Shown here: positions 48,101-55,127 of the stretch, piece after piece | How the letters are laid out: the number at the start of each line of letters is the position of its first letter | How positions within the stretch are numbered: the stretch's first letter is position 1 | Source: Nocardia australiensis | GTDB lineage: Bacteria > Actinomycetota > Actinomycetes > Mycobacteriales > Mycobacteriaceae | Direction of reading: 5' to 3' | NCBI RefSeq assembly: GCF_020733705.1 | Contig: NZ_JAJFZM010000002.1 | Coordinates: forward strand, 496,001-560,000 | Length of the DNA stretch: 64,000 nt | The notes under the pieces: generated by a model | Databases searched by the model: none | What the model saw: the letters and a program-made list of their open reading frames with translations, nothing else | Told to the model about the DNA's origin: nothing | Made by a program: the position numbers and the translations under genes

Positions 48101-48564
48101 AGCAGATGGGGGACTCCTCGCAACTGGCCAAGCGGCTCGCGGGCCTGAGCCCGACCGAGCAGCATGAGGTTATCGTGGACCTGCTCAAGACCCCGATCTC
48201 CATGGTATTGGGCTACAACTCGCCCGACGCGGTGCTCTCGGACCGCGAGTTCACCGAGATGGGTGTCGACTCGCTCAGCTCCATCGAACTCGGCGCGCAC
48301 CTGCGAGCGATCACCGGCGTGAAACTGGCCAATTCGGTTATTTTCCAATACCCCACGGTGAACCTGCTGGCCCGCCACGTGCTCGACCAGGTGACGCCGC
48401 AGGATGCGGAACTGGCGGATCCGATCGTGGCCGAGGTGGAAATGCTGCTGGATCGCCTGGCCGCGATCCACGGCGAGGTGGAGATGCCCGGCGAACTGCT
48501 CGCCCGGCTCTCCTTCGCGGTCGGCAGGCTGGGCGGATCGGCTACCCCAGAGGCGGTTTCGTGA
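42166..48564 (+). CDS. Type I polyketide synthase, KS-AT-DH-ER-KR-ACP
   Basis: A fully reducing PKS module of 2132 residues (from ATG 42166; an ATG at 42142 would add eight). KS: residues 8-430, Cys178 in DTACSSSLVAMH, and His in VEGHGTGTPVGDP and KGNFGHTQAA. AT: 530-830, Ser627 in GHSQGEVAAAY and a YAAH motif, which with GHSQG favours methylmalonyl-CoA. DH: 905-1200, His938 in DHALHGNVLVPG and Asp1110 in HPALLDAAMQ. ER: about 1410-1690, NADPH motif HAATGGVGTAAV near 1541, though diverged elsewhere. KR: about 1720-1960, TGGTGTIGAII and Tyr1869 in NYGAANVFVD. ACP: Ser2036 in MGVDSLSSIEL. No thioesterase. Likely adds a reduced methyl-branched unit, once or repeatedly, as in mycobacterial lipid PKSs. 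Its stop overlaps the next start by four bases (GTGA). Confidence 0.95.
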   Translation: MDENLLPDSVAIVGMACRFPGGIHSPDSLWRFLSEGSHVSSKFPSDRSMTELADMASPEVAAAMAPMGGFIDEPGLFDPEFFGISPREAKAMDPQQRLVLESTWQALEDAGIDPNTLRDSDTGVYVGAMGGDYAYLIPGQKDLDPGYVSLGVSQSVLSGRISYILGLQGPTMSIDTACSSSLVAMHLGGRALQAGECSLALVGGVSIMSTLTGFFALGQHGAISKAGRSKPYSVDADGFCMSEGVAMLVLERLSDARRNGHRVLAVIRGGAVNQDGATKGLTVPSEHAQQKLIRAALANSGLTAADVDAVEGHGTGTPVGDPIELRALLDTYGQDRAGGQPLKLGSIKGNFGHTQAAAGAAGVIKMIQAMRHGELPATVNVNEPTGAVDWSRGGVELVTERGAWPEQGRPRRAGVSSFGIAGTNAHVILEQVPEIVAESAPVSTESVVPVAVWPISGRTAEALIDQAVRLADHVKANPEFTLRDVGCALGTTRASFEHRAVVLGSNRVDLLAGLAEVAENKPVGPIRGHAVDRQVVFVFPGQGAQYAGMAAQLMEESPFFGERIRDCEEAFAEYVDWSLTDVLRQTDGAPSIERVDVVQPALFATMVSLAALWRSYGVEPAAVLGHSQGEVAAAYVAGALSLADAARIVTMRSKPLRSVPGSGGMASINAPVARVRELMVGLEDLYIAAINSPSTTVVAGGVDSVTAIVELAEQNSVRAKRIPVDYAAHTPHLDPLREELRAAVAPIVPQATDVVFFSTVTGDVLPGEQLGPDYWFRNLREPVDFEAGFQAAVQSGYNAFLEMSVNPVLTSSMHESLEQFGAFADSCLVVGSLKREDAGIRRFLTAIAEAHVQGVSPDWSTLYPRGTAQRVPLPTYAFQRQKYWLASVSGSGGGKPSGLGLAEAGHPLLGAISELPGADRYQFSTRLAIATHPWLADHALHGNVLVPGTMLLELALHAGDKLGSPRVEKLTMYTPVTLPADGAIHLQVVVGEPERDGRRKVAIYSRPEVKDEAPGASQWSLHADGFLTAASKSDDADIQGLELWPPVGAEQGMEPENAYITLAALGYQYGPVFQGMKAVWKRGEDVFAEVALPDSVSDADKYGLHPALLDAAMQCGAAAAALMPSEAGAIRLPFAWERVELRAVGAKVLRVKLTPAGNDRLRWVLADSTGRVVAIGTLQVRSISMGKLATRGLSGRQDSLFGVDWLAVPAPRVRYSARPGEWVVVGGEPSGVAADAVLATYPDLDALSAAITGGAEVPKVVLLPRLAASAGGEPGAHVTAAVRDELARMLTQLQGWFADERFAETKLVVLTCGVQAVDPAEDVSDLVGATVWALVRSAQSEFQDRIQQIDLDEDDIGLDQLSTAVQLDESELALRRGEFFGRRLRSGLDSAAAIGARLAGPWRLDIPASGNLDDVTLTEASAELDVLLPPGTVSVALCAAGMSFPVALTGLAATSGTPSRLVHEAAGIVVATAADVTGLAPGDRVFGLFDEIAARTVTDRRLLAAVPTAWSYAQAAAAPVAYLTALYALREVAAAQPGERVLVHAATGGVGTAAVNLARRLGLEVLATAARGKWDALRGMGFTEDHLADSRSTEFAARFADLPADIVLNLLPDTFTDSSLGLLVPGGRFVEIARDVVRDADQVRADHDASYTTFELGALGADMLGGLLAELAELFADGGLAPLPLHRFDVRQASAALRLLSEARHTGKVVLTWPPTFDPESTILITGGTGTIGAIIARHLVNAYGAKHLLLTSRSGRQAAGVDELIAELAAAGAQVTVAACDVGDRDALAGVLDSIPAQHPLGGVVHLAASLADATFAALTPEHLDVVLPAKAYGAWHLHELTQHLDLSIFVLFSSAAGTFGSAGQANYGAANVFVDSLARHRYHRGLAATSMAWGWWAEDTSNTGGMDEKDRARLTRMGVTPMPTKEALDLFDAALRTGRPYVLPVGMDLSLLRVAAQVTELPPFFRALLHTRPRATQQMGDSSQLAKRLAGLSPTEQHEVIVDLLKTPISMVLGYNSPDAVLSDREFTEMGVDSLSSIELGAHLRAITGVKLANSVIFQYPTVNLLARHVLDQVTPQDAELADPIVAEVEMLLDRLAAIHGEVEMPGELLARLSFAVGRLGGSATPEAVS

Positions 48565-49502
48565 CCCGGTTGCTCGCAGTGAGCGACCTGCACATCAGTC
48601 ATACGGGGAATCGGGAAGTGGTCGAAGCGATCCGGCCCGATTCCCCCGACGACTGGTTGATCGTCGCCGGCGATGTGGCGGAGAAGACCGACGCGATCCG
48701 CTGGGCGCTCGGGTCGCTGCGCGAACGGTTCGCAAAGGTGATCTGGGTGCCCGGCAATCACGAATTGTGGACCACCGCGCGAGATCCGCTGCACCGCCGC
48801 GGTGAGGGATGTTACCGGCATCTGGTCGACGTGTGCCGGGCCATGGATATCCTCACGCCCGAAGATCCCTACCCGACGTGGGAGGGGGAGGGCGGCCCGG
48901 CGGTACTGGTGCCGATGTTCCTGCTCTACGACTACAGCTTCCTGCCGCCGGGGACGCACACGAAACAGGAAGGGCTCGCGCTCGCCGAGGCCCGTGGGGC
49001 GGTCGCCACCGACGAGCATCTGCTCGCCTGCGACCCGTATGCCTCCCGGGAGGACTGGTGCCGCGAGCGCGTCGAGTACACCCGCGCCCGGCTCGACGCG
49101 CTCGATCCGGAGGTGCCGCTCATCCTGATCAACCACTTCCCGCTGCTGCGCCGGCCGGTCGATCGGTTGTTCCGGTCGGAGTTCGCCCTATGGTGCGGCA
49201 CCGAGCTGACCGCCGACTGGCATCGCCGGTACAACGTGCGCTGTGTCGTGTACGGGCACTTGCACATTCGCCGCACTGATCACTTCGACGGTGTGCGATT
49301 CGAGGAAGTATCGATCGGCTATCCCCGGGAATGGCGGCGGCGCGGACTGCCCGAACCGCTGCTGCGGAAGATCCTTCCGGACCTGGGCAAATCGCCGCGC
49401 CCAGGCACTGCGCTGGGCAGGCGGGCCGCCGCACACGCCGCGAGGCTGGCGCGGAGTCTGACCCGACAAGTAACCGACGAACAAGGAACGCTGCCACGAT
49501 GA
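48561..49502 (+). CDS. PptH-like metallophosphoesterase (phosphopantetheine hydrolase-type)
   Basis: A 313-residue calcineurin-type metallophosphoesterase started by GTG within the PKS stop. Metal motifs are complete: SDLHISHTG (Asp, His), VAGDVAEK (Asp), VPGNHELW (Asn, His), INHFPLLRRP (His) and VYGHLHI (His-x-His). The stretches RFAKVIWVPGNHELWTT, VPMFLLYDYSFLP and RYNVRCVVYGHLHIRRTD and VSIGYPREWRR closely recall, from memory, M. tuberculosis PptH (Rv2795c), which removes phosphopantetheine from carrier proteins and lies beside the transferase PptT. Here the gene is embedded in a PKS operon instead. If the function holds, it could reset or tune carrier proteins of these PKSs. The resemblance is from recall, not alignment; a generic phosphodiesterase role is the alternative. 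Confidence 0.85.
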   Translation: MTRLLAVSDLHISHTGNREVVEAIRPDSPDDWLIVAGDVAEKTDAIRWALGSLRERFAKVIWVPGNHELWTTARDPLHRRGEGCYRHLVDVCRAMDILTPEDPYPTWEGEGGPAVLVPMFLLYDYSFLPPGTHTKQEGLALAEARGAVATDEHLLACDPYASREDWCRERVEYTRARLDALDPEVPLILINHFPLLRRPVDRLFRSEFALWCGTELTADWHRRYNVRCVVYGHLHIRRTDHFDGVRFEEVSIGYPREWRRRGLPEPLLRKILPDLGKSPRPGTALGRRAAAHAARLARSLTRQVTDEQGTLPR

Positions 49503-49729
49503 CCGACCCGATTGCCGGGCGACAAAAACTCGAGCAGGCCCTCGGTACGGGTCTGGCCGCCGTCGAGTTGATGTCCGATGACCAGTGTGCCGACCTGCTC
49601 GCCTTGATCGACGACGCGCCCCGGCGTGATCGCGCGCTGGCCGAGGCCGAACTGTCGGACAATCTCGCCCGCGAGCCGCGAGCACTGCGATTCGTGCTAC
49701 GCGCGGTGCTGCTGAGGAGGCGGCGATGA
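49499..49729 (+). CDS. Small unknown protein of the PKS operon
   Basis: A 76-residue, mostly helical protein overlapping both neighbours by four bases (ATGA at each end), which makes it very likely real in spite of its size. It begins DPIAGRQKLEQALGTGLAAV, carries an acidic middle LMSDDQCADLLALIDDAPRR and ends with a strongly basic VLLRRRR. No membrane segment or known motif. Position between the PptH-like enzyme and another unknown suggests a helper role with the carrier proteins or oxidations, which is inference only. Confidence 0.7.
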   Translation: MTDPIAGRQKLEQALGTGLAAVELMSDDQCADLLALIDDAPRRDRALAEAELSDNLAREPRALRFVLRAVLLRRRR

Positions 49730-50307
49730 GCGAGAAAATGACCCGCGATCAGCTGGAGAAGCTGGCCGCCGCGCTGCATGTACCCAGCACGCGCATCGAA
49801 TACCTGAGTTCCCTGGGGGGTGAGCGGCTGGCGGTGCTGTGCGAGGAGATCCTGCGGGTGCTGCACACCCGCTATCCGCGCGAGTACCGACGCTATTCGG
49901 CACTGGCCCAGCGTGTTCCGCTGCGGTTCGGGCTGCCGTTGGCCATCCGTGTGCTGCCGCCTCGAATCCTGGGCCGCGCGCTGAGCGCCGGACTGCTCGA
50001 CGGCCGCAGTGACGCCTCGCTGGCCATGCTGTCCGCCATCGATCCCGCGGTCGTCGCCAGCACCGCGCCCTTCCTTAATCCGGCGGTAGTGGGTCGGCTG
50101 GCCGAGTTCGCCTCGCCGGAGCTGATCAGCGGCGTGATGGCGGAACTGATGGCGCGCAACGACTTCGATACCGCAGATCTGTTCGTCGACACCTTCACCA
50201 GCCATATCATGACCGGTGGCCGGCCTGCCGCGGCGGCGGCCAAGCCTGAGGGGGTGCCCGCACGGGGTGTACGGGGCCTGCTGCGTGGTATCGGGCGGCG
50301 ACCGTGA
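49726..50307 (+). CDS. Unknown helical protein of the PKS operon
   Basis: A 193-residue, mostly alpha-helical protein. Visible segments are DQLEKLAAALHVPSTRIEYL, then a basic, proline-containing middle (FGLPLAIRVLPPRILGRALS) and an acidic helical segment SPELISGVMAELMARNDFDT. The tail is Gly/Arg-rich. It has no signal peptide and no motif I recognise. It overlaps its neighbours by four bases at each end. Both this and the preceding small protein start with a helical segment followed by an acidic region and could be related fragments or partners, but the similarity is weak. Function unknown. Confidence 0.7.
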   Translation: MSEKMTRDQLEKLAAALHVPSTRIEYLSSLGGERLAVLCEEILRVLHTRYPREYRRYSALAQRVPLRFGLPLAIRVLPPRILGRALSAGLLDGRSDASLAMLSAIDPAVVASTAPFLNPAVVGRLAEFASPELISGVMAELMARNDFDTADLFVDTFTSHIMTGGRPAAAAAKPEGVPARGVRGLLRGIGRRP

Positions 50308-51830
50308 TTCCGGCAAACCGAACCGACTTCGAGGTCATCGTGGTGGGTGCCGGATTTTCCGGGATCTGTGCGGCGATCCGATTGCGACAGGCTGGAATCC
50401 ACGACTTCGTCGTGCTCGACAAGGCCGACGATGTGGGCGGTATCTGGCGGGACAACACCTATCCCGATGTCGGAGTGGATATCCCGATCTGGGGGTACTG
50501 CTTCTCCTTCGAACCGAATCCGGACTGGCGGTACGCCTACGCAAAGGGTCACGAGCTGCAGACGTATGCGGCGCACTGCGTAGAAAAGTATGGCGTGCGT
50601 GAGCATTTGCGGCTCGGCATCGAGGTGACCGGAATGCGGTTCGACGACGAGCGTGATCAGTGGAACCTACAGACCGGCCGAGGCCGACTGCGCGCCCGCT
50701 TTGTGATCAATGCCTACGGTGCATTCGGCCGCCCCAAGATGCCCGACATCACCGGGCTGAACAGTTTCGCTGGCACGGTGATCCACAGTGCCCGTTGGGA
50801 TAACACGACGCCGCTGATGGGCCGGGTTGGGGTGATCGGCACTGGATCCTCGGCAGTGCAGATCATTCCCGAGGTCGCCGAGCGGGCCGAGCGACTCACG
50901 GTCTTCCAGCGCACGCCGATCTGGGTGATCCCGAAACCGGACTTCCGCATTCCGCGATTGCTGCGCATGGCGTTCCGACTGCTTCCGGGACTACTGAGCG
51001 TGCCACGCTGGATCGTGCTCGTGTGGCTGGAGGTGCTGTACAACGGTGTCTTTCGGTTCAAACTGCCGTTCACCGTGACAGCCCTGGAGTGGGCAGCGGG
51101 CAGGTCCCTGCGCGCCCAGGTGCCCGATCCGGCCCTTCGAGAGCGGCTTTCGCCGCGCTACCGGTTCGGCTGCAAATTCCTGACGCTGTCCAACCGGTAT
51201 TACAAGACATTCGCCCGGGACAATGTCCGCCTGATCTCCGAGAACATCGAGTCCGCCACCGCGACCGGCGTCACCACGGCCGACGGACAGCACCATGAGA
51301 TCGACACCCTCATCATGGCAACGGGTTTCGAGGTGTTCGAGCGCACCAGTCTGCCTCGCTACCCGATCACCGGAACGGTCGGCGTGGATCTGGGCGACTA
51401 TCTGCACGACAATCGCAATGTCTGCTACGAGGGCGTCACCCTGCCACCGTGCCCGAACGCCTTCATCATTCACGGCCCGTACTCGATGACCGGCTCGTTC
51501 TTCATGACCATCGAGAACGCGGTCGCACACGCCGTCCGATGCATCATCGAGGCCCAGCGGCGCGGAGCCACTCGGGTCGCGGTGAAGGCCGAACCCTACG
51601 CCCGCTTCGCCGAGGAAATGATTGCCCGCCAGGCGGCCTCCATCTTCTACAACTCGAACTGCGAGGCCGCCCGCAGCTTCTACTTCGATCAGCACGGCGA
51701 TGTGCCGCTCTTCCGGCCCTCGACCAGCATCGAAGCCTGGTGGCGGATGCGCAGATTCCCACTGGCGGACTACGCCTTCAGCACGTGCGCGGCGGCCGAG
51801 CAGCAGACAGGGCAACGGGAGACATCATGA
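50304..51830 (+). CDS. Baeyer-Villiger-type flavin monooxygenase
   Basis: A 508-residue class B flavoprotein monooxygenase. FAD Rossmann motif VIVVGAGFSGICAAI is at residues 11-25, an NADPH Rossmann motif VGVIGTGSSAVQII near 175, and between them FAGTVIHSARWDN fits the Baeyer-Villiger fingerprint FxGxxxHxxxW(P/D). VGGIWRDNTYPDVGVDIP is also BVMO-typical. It would insert oxygen next to a ketone, giving an ester or lactone, or act on a sulphur or nitrogen. The start codon GTG overlaps the previous stop. In a PKS operon this suggests oxidation of a ketone in the product or an intermediate. Confidence 0.88.
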   Translation: MIPANRTDFEVIVVGAGFSGICAAIRLRQAGIHDFVVLDKADDVGGIWRDNTYPDVGVDIPIWGYCFSFEPNPDWRYAYAKGHELQTYAAHCVEKYGVREHLRLGIEVTGMRFDDERDQWNLQTGRGRLRARFVINAYGAFGRPKMPDITGLNSFAGTVIHSARWDNTTPLMGRVGVIGTGSSAVQIIPEVAERAERLTVFQRTPIWVIPKPDFRIPRLLRMAFRLLPGLLSVPRWIVLVWLEVLYNGVFRFKLPFTVTALEWAAGRSLRAQVPDPALRERLSPRYRFGCKFLTLSNRYYKTFARDNVRLISENIESATATGVTTADGQHHEIDTLIMATGFEVFERTSLPRYPITGTVGVDLGDYLHDNRNVCYEGVTLPPCPNAFIIHGPYSMTGSFFMTIENAVAHAVRCIIEAQRRGATRVAVKAEPYARFAEEMIARQAASIFYNSNCEAARSFYFDQHGDVPLFRPSTSIEAWWRMRRFPLADYAFSTCAAAEQQTGQRETS

Positions 51831-52687
51831 CACCACCGGCAATCGGGCACGTCTCCGACACCGCGCGCTGGGTCGCGGTCTATCGCGCACTCGAATCGGA
51901 GCGGCCGGACGCACTGTTCCACGACGAACTCGCCGCTGTGCTGGCCGGCGAGCAGGGTACGACACTCGCCGCGTCAGGGATGCTGCCGCGCGGCGCCCGC
52001 GATCATTGGCCGACGGTAGTCCGCACCAGACTTATCGACGATCTGATCCTCGACGCGCTGAACCGGGGCTGTGACCGCGTGATCAATCTGGCGGCGGGCC
52101 TGGACACCCGTCCCTTCCGGCTCGAACTTCCGGGCGAAATCCGCTGGTATGAAGCGGATCTGCCGGACTCGGTCGCCTACAAGCGAGCGCGGCTCGCGGG
52201 TCGGCAGGCGCGGTGTGAGCGGATCGCCCGACCCGTCGACATCACCGACGGCGTCGCGACCGCGGAATTCCTCGCCGAGGCGTGCGAGGGAGCCCGCGCG
52301 CCGCTGGTCATCACCGAAGGAGTGCTGCCCTATCTCGAGGCACACCAGGTCCGGATCTTGAGCGATCAGCTGCGGGCGGACGGCATGCATTGGTGGGTAA
52401 TGGATCACTGGTCGCCTGCCATGCTGCGGATGGTCAATCTCACCATGGGCCGCGAATTGGGCTCGGCCCGATGGACGTTCGCGTCTACCCTCGACTTCTT
52501 CCGAGGCTGGTCGGTCGAGACGGCCCGCTCGACTTTCCGAGCCGCCGCAGACTGGAATCGTTCACCGCTGCCATTGCGCGTGACGGCTCTGCTACCTGAA
52601 ATCGCGCCGGGTCCGCGGCTCGAGCGGTCCTTATTGTGGTGTGGCGCGGTGCGATTGACTCCCCGTGACCGGGAGGGCCGGGCATGA
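51827..52687 (+). CDS. SAM-dependent methyltransferase (LCMT/PPM-like)
   Basis: A 286-residue class I methyltransferase of the leucine-carboxyl-methyltransferase-like group common in mycolata. It begins with ARWVAVYRALESERPDALF, the SAM-binding motif is DRVINLAAGLDTRPFRL near residue 85, WYEADLPDSVAYKR follows, and PLVITEGVLPYLE near 160 is the post-I region typical of the family. The long frame before ATG 51827 belongs to another frame of the BVMO gene. It may O-methylate an acid or hydroxyl of the polyketide. Four-base overlaps at both ends. Confidence 0.88.
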   Translation: MTPPAIGHVSDTARWVAVYRALESERPDALFHDELAAVLAGEQGTTLAASGMLPRGARDHWPTVVRTRLIDDLILDALNRGCDRVINLAAGLDTRPFRLELPGEIRWYEADLPDSVAYKRARLAGRQARCERIARPVDITDGVATAEFLAEACEGARAPLVITEGVLPYLEAHQVRILSDQLRADGMHWWVMDHWSPAMLRMVNLTMGRELGSARWTFASTLDFFRGWSVETARSTFRAAADWNRSPLPLRVTALLPEIAPGPRLERSLLWCGAVRLTPRDREGRA

Positions 52688-54078
52688 GTTCGGTGCTGGT
52701 ACTCGGTGGCGGTTTCGCCGGACTGCTCGCCGCCGCCGCCGCGAGCCCGTACACGGGCGAGATCACTGTGGTCGAGCGCGATGCATTCCCCGATGGGCCG
52801 CAGCTGCGGCGCGGGCAGCCCCAGGCTCGCCATCCGCACTTCCTGGCACCAGGTGGTGTGCTCGGACTCGAGCGGTTGCTGCCCGGCACCACCGACCGGC
52901 TGCTCGCGGCGGGAGCCAAACGTATCGGTGTCGGCGCCGATCTGCTCTTCCGCCCGAGTGTCGGTGCCTGGCTGGACCGCCGTGCCACCGACCGCTTCGG
53001 TATCGGCTGCTCCAGGCAACTTCTCGATCACGTGGTACGCGAGATGATTCGAGAGCGGGGCGGGGTGACCTTCCGGTCGGAGTGCGAGCCGGTGAGCTTG
53101 CTCGGCGACGGCACCGCCATACGTGGGGTGCGGGTGCGCGAGCTGCGTACCGGCACCACCGAGCTGCTCGAGGCTGATCTGGTGATCGATGCCACCGGTC
53201 GCGGATCCCAGGCTGGGCAATGGCTCGACCACCTGGGAATCGCCGTACCCCCGGCGCAGATCGTCGACTCCGGGCACGCGTACGCCACCCGGGTGTATCG
53301 CGCGATCCCGGGGGCCGAATCGGGTTTTCCGCTGATCCTGATCCAGGCGGACGGCCGGTCCGGGAACCCCAGCGGCAATGCCAACTTGCTGCCCGTGGAG
53401 GACGGGCGGTGGATCGTGGCGGTCGGCGGAACCCGGGGGATGAGTATGCCCGGCGGTGATGACGAATTCCTCGAGTTCGCTCGCCATCGCGTGCCGGACC
53501 CACTTATCGGCGAGGTCCTCGCGGAAGCCGAACCGCTGAGCGGCACAATGCGTTCCCGCAGCACGGCCAATCGACGGTACCGATTCGACCGGGTGCGCGC
53601 GTGGCCCTGCGGATTCGTGGTCGCCGGAGATGCCGCCACGGCGACGAACCCCGTATACGGCCAGGGACTCTCGGTGGCGGCCCGAAGCGCGAATGTGCTG
53701 CGTGCGGCGTTCGGCGCGCGCGGTGTCGATCCCACCGCCGCCGACCGGATACAACGATCGATCTGTCGTGCGGCGCGGGATCCCTGGCAGATGGCGACCA
53801 GCCAGGACCTCCAGTTCCGGGACACCGAGGGCGGCAGACCGACAGCGCTGGATCGCTGGCAGCTGCGCTACGGCGACCGCGTGTTCCAGGCGGCGTCGTC
53901 GCGGCCGGCGGTGGCGGCCATTGTGTCGGAGGTCATGTTCCTGGCACGCCCCGCACTGGCGATGGGACACCCCGCGGTAGTCACCGGAGCACTGCTGGGA
54001 CCACGGCGGCCCGCGCCGGGTAAGCCGCCGCTGACCACGTGGGAGCGCGGCTTTCTCGCCGGAGGACGGGTCGCATGA
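52684..54078 (+). CDS. FAD-dependent oxidoreductase (squalene-epoxidase/halogenase-like)
   Basis: A 464-residue FAD-binding protein of the class A monooxygenase superfamily, recalling squalene epoxidase-like and tryptophan-halogenase-like relatives. The dinucleotide motif is SVLVLGGGFAGLLAAAAA at the N-terminus, and the second FAD motif reads FVVAGDAATATNPVYGQGLS near residue 315. The sequence RRGQPQARHPHFLAPGG near 45 is characteristic of the mycobacterial-type FAD oxidoreductases in lipid and polyketide clusters. No Trp-x-Trp-x-x-Ile halogenase motif is seen. It may epoxidise or hydroxylate the PKS product; the next gene is an epoxide-hydrolase-like enzyme. Confidence 0.82.
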   Translation: MSSVLVLGGGFAGLLAAAAASPYTGEITVVERDAFPDGPQLRRGQPQARHPHFLAPGGVLGLERLLPGTTDRLLAAGAKRIGVGADLLFRPSVGAWLDRRATDRFGIGCSRQLLDHVVREMIRERGGVTFRSECEPVSLLGDGTAIRGVRVRELRTGTTELLEADLVIDATGRGSQAGQWLDHLGIAVPPAQIVDSGHAYATRVYRAIPGAESGFPLILIQADGRSGNPSGNANLLPVEDGRWIVAVGGTRGMSMPGGDDEFLEFARHRVPDPLIGEVLAEAEPLSGTMRSRSTANRRYRFDRVRAWPCGFVVAGDAATATNPVYGQGLSVAARSANVLRAAFGARGVDPTAADRIQRSICRAARDPWQMATSQDLQFRDTEGGRPTALDRWQLRYGDRVFQAASSRPAVAAIVSEVMFLARPALAMGHPAVVTGALLGPRRPAPGKPPLTTWERGFLAGGRVA

Positions 54079-55127
54079 ACCGCGCGGTCCCGCTGATGGT
54101 GACCTGGATGCTGGCGTCGGTCGCGACGCTAGGAATGAACGATGGTGTGGCGTCAGCGGATTCCGCTGTTCCACCGGCGGATGCCGTCGCGTCAGCGACG
54201 AAATCCATTGCCCCGACAACGGATCCTGTGCTGCTCCCGGTGCCCGCCTCGACCGACAGCTGGGCGATCGGTGGCGGCGGTGTCCGACTGCGGGTGCACG
54301 AGTATGGTCACTCCGGCGACCCGACCGTCATGCTGGTTCACGGCTATATGTCCACGGCTCGGGCATGGGACCAGGTCGTCGCGCGCCTCGCAACGGACTA
54401 TCACGTCGTCACCTATGACACCCGCGGCAATGGCGAGAGCGATCACCCACCGGGGCAACAGGATTACGCGCTGCCGGTCCTGGCCGGCGATATCGCCGCG
54501 GTCATCGACGCCACCGCAGCCGGGCAACAGGTGCACTTGGTCGGCTGGGACTGGGGAGCAGCTGAGGGCTGGGAAGCTGCCGCCACCACTGAGATAGCCA
54601 CGAAACTACTGGATTTCACGGCCGTATCCGGATTGAACCTCGACCTGTGGGGACGGTGGATCCGCCGCACCGTGAACGATCCCGCCGACGTGCCCGCGGT
54701 TCTCGACCAAGCCGCGCGCTCGGCGTACATCGCACTGTGGGATGTACCGGTCGTCACCGACCTCCTGTGGGACAGTGGCATCACGGGAGCCATGATGGAT
54801 GGGTTCATCCAGTTCGAAGGCGCTCCGCCACCGCATGTTCCGCCTGTCGACGGCCTCGCCTCGCTGAATCGGTATCGCGCCAATGTCTTCGCACGGCTCA
54901 GCGCGCCGACCTACAACCGGCTCATGGTGCCGGACATCCACGTGATCTACGGCTCGCGCGACCCCTATATCGGCGCGGCGGTACAGACACGCGCGATCGA
55001 GGGCACGGCCGATCACTTGGCATTCACCGAAATCGACTCCGGCCATTGGTCTCCCATCACCGACCCGCAGCAGCTCACGGCGGCGATCGTCGCCGGATTC
55101 GGGCCGGAGCCGGGAAGAAATCCATGA
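54075..55127 (+). CDS. Exported alpha/beta-hydrolase, epoxide hydrolase-like
   Basis: A 350-residue protein with a Sec-type signal peptide (hydrophobic MVTWMLASVATLG, cleavage probably after GVASA near residue 28). The alpha/beta-hydrolase core has the oxyanion loop LVHGYMST (near 94) and the nucleophile elbow VGWDWGAAEG, where Asp replaces the usual Ser, as in epoxide hydrolases and haloalkane dehalogenases; the acid is likely in YGSRDPYI and the His in DSGHWSPI. The start overlaps the previous stop, with GGAGGACGG upstream. An exported epoxide hydrolase within a PKS operon suggests a late step outside the membrane or self-protection, which is inference. Confidence 0.8.
   Translation: MNRAVPLMVTWMLASVATLGMNDGVASADSAVPPADAVASATKSIAPTTDPVLLPVPASTDSWAIGGGGVRLRVHEYGHSGDPTVMLVHGYMSTARAWDQVVARLATDYHVVTYDTRGNGESDHPPGQQDYALPVLAGDIAAVIDATAAGQQVHLVGWDWGAAEGWEAAATTEIATKLLDFTAVSGLNLDLWGRWIRRTVNDPADVPAVLDQAARSAYIALWDVPVVTDLLWDSGITGAMMDGFIQFEGAPPPHVPPVDGLASLNRYRANVFARLSAPTYNRLMVPDIHVIYGSRDPYIGAAVQTRAIEGTADHLAFTEIDSGHWSPITDPQQLTAAIVAGFGPEPGRNP

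Noticed and set aside
54647..55123. Earlier start for the second PKS
   Set aside because: The extra N-terminal part overlaps the epoxide-hydrolase-like gene in another frame, is Arg-rich and lacks motifs; the ATG at 55124 overlaps the previous stop and begins directly with the KS.
54075..55127. Reading the FAD enzyme and epoxide hydrolase as proof of a polyether pathway
   Set aside because: Polyether clusters need PKS modules leaving double bonds and a larger module set; both modules here look fully reducing, so only the weaker statement of a possible epoxidation step is kept.
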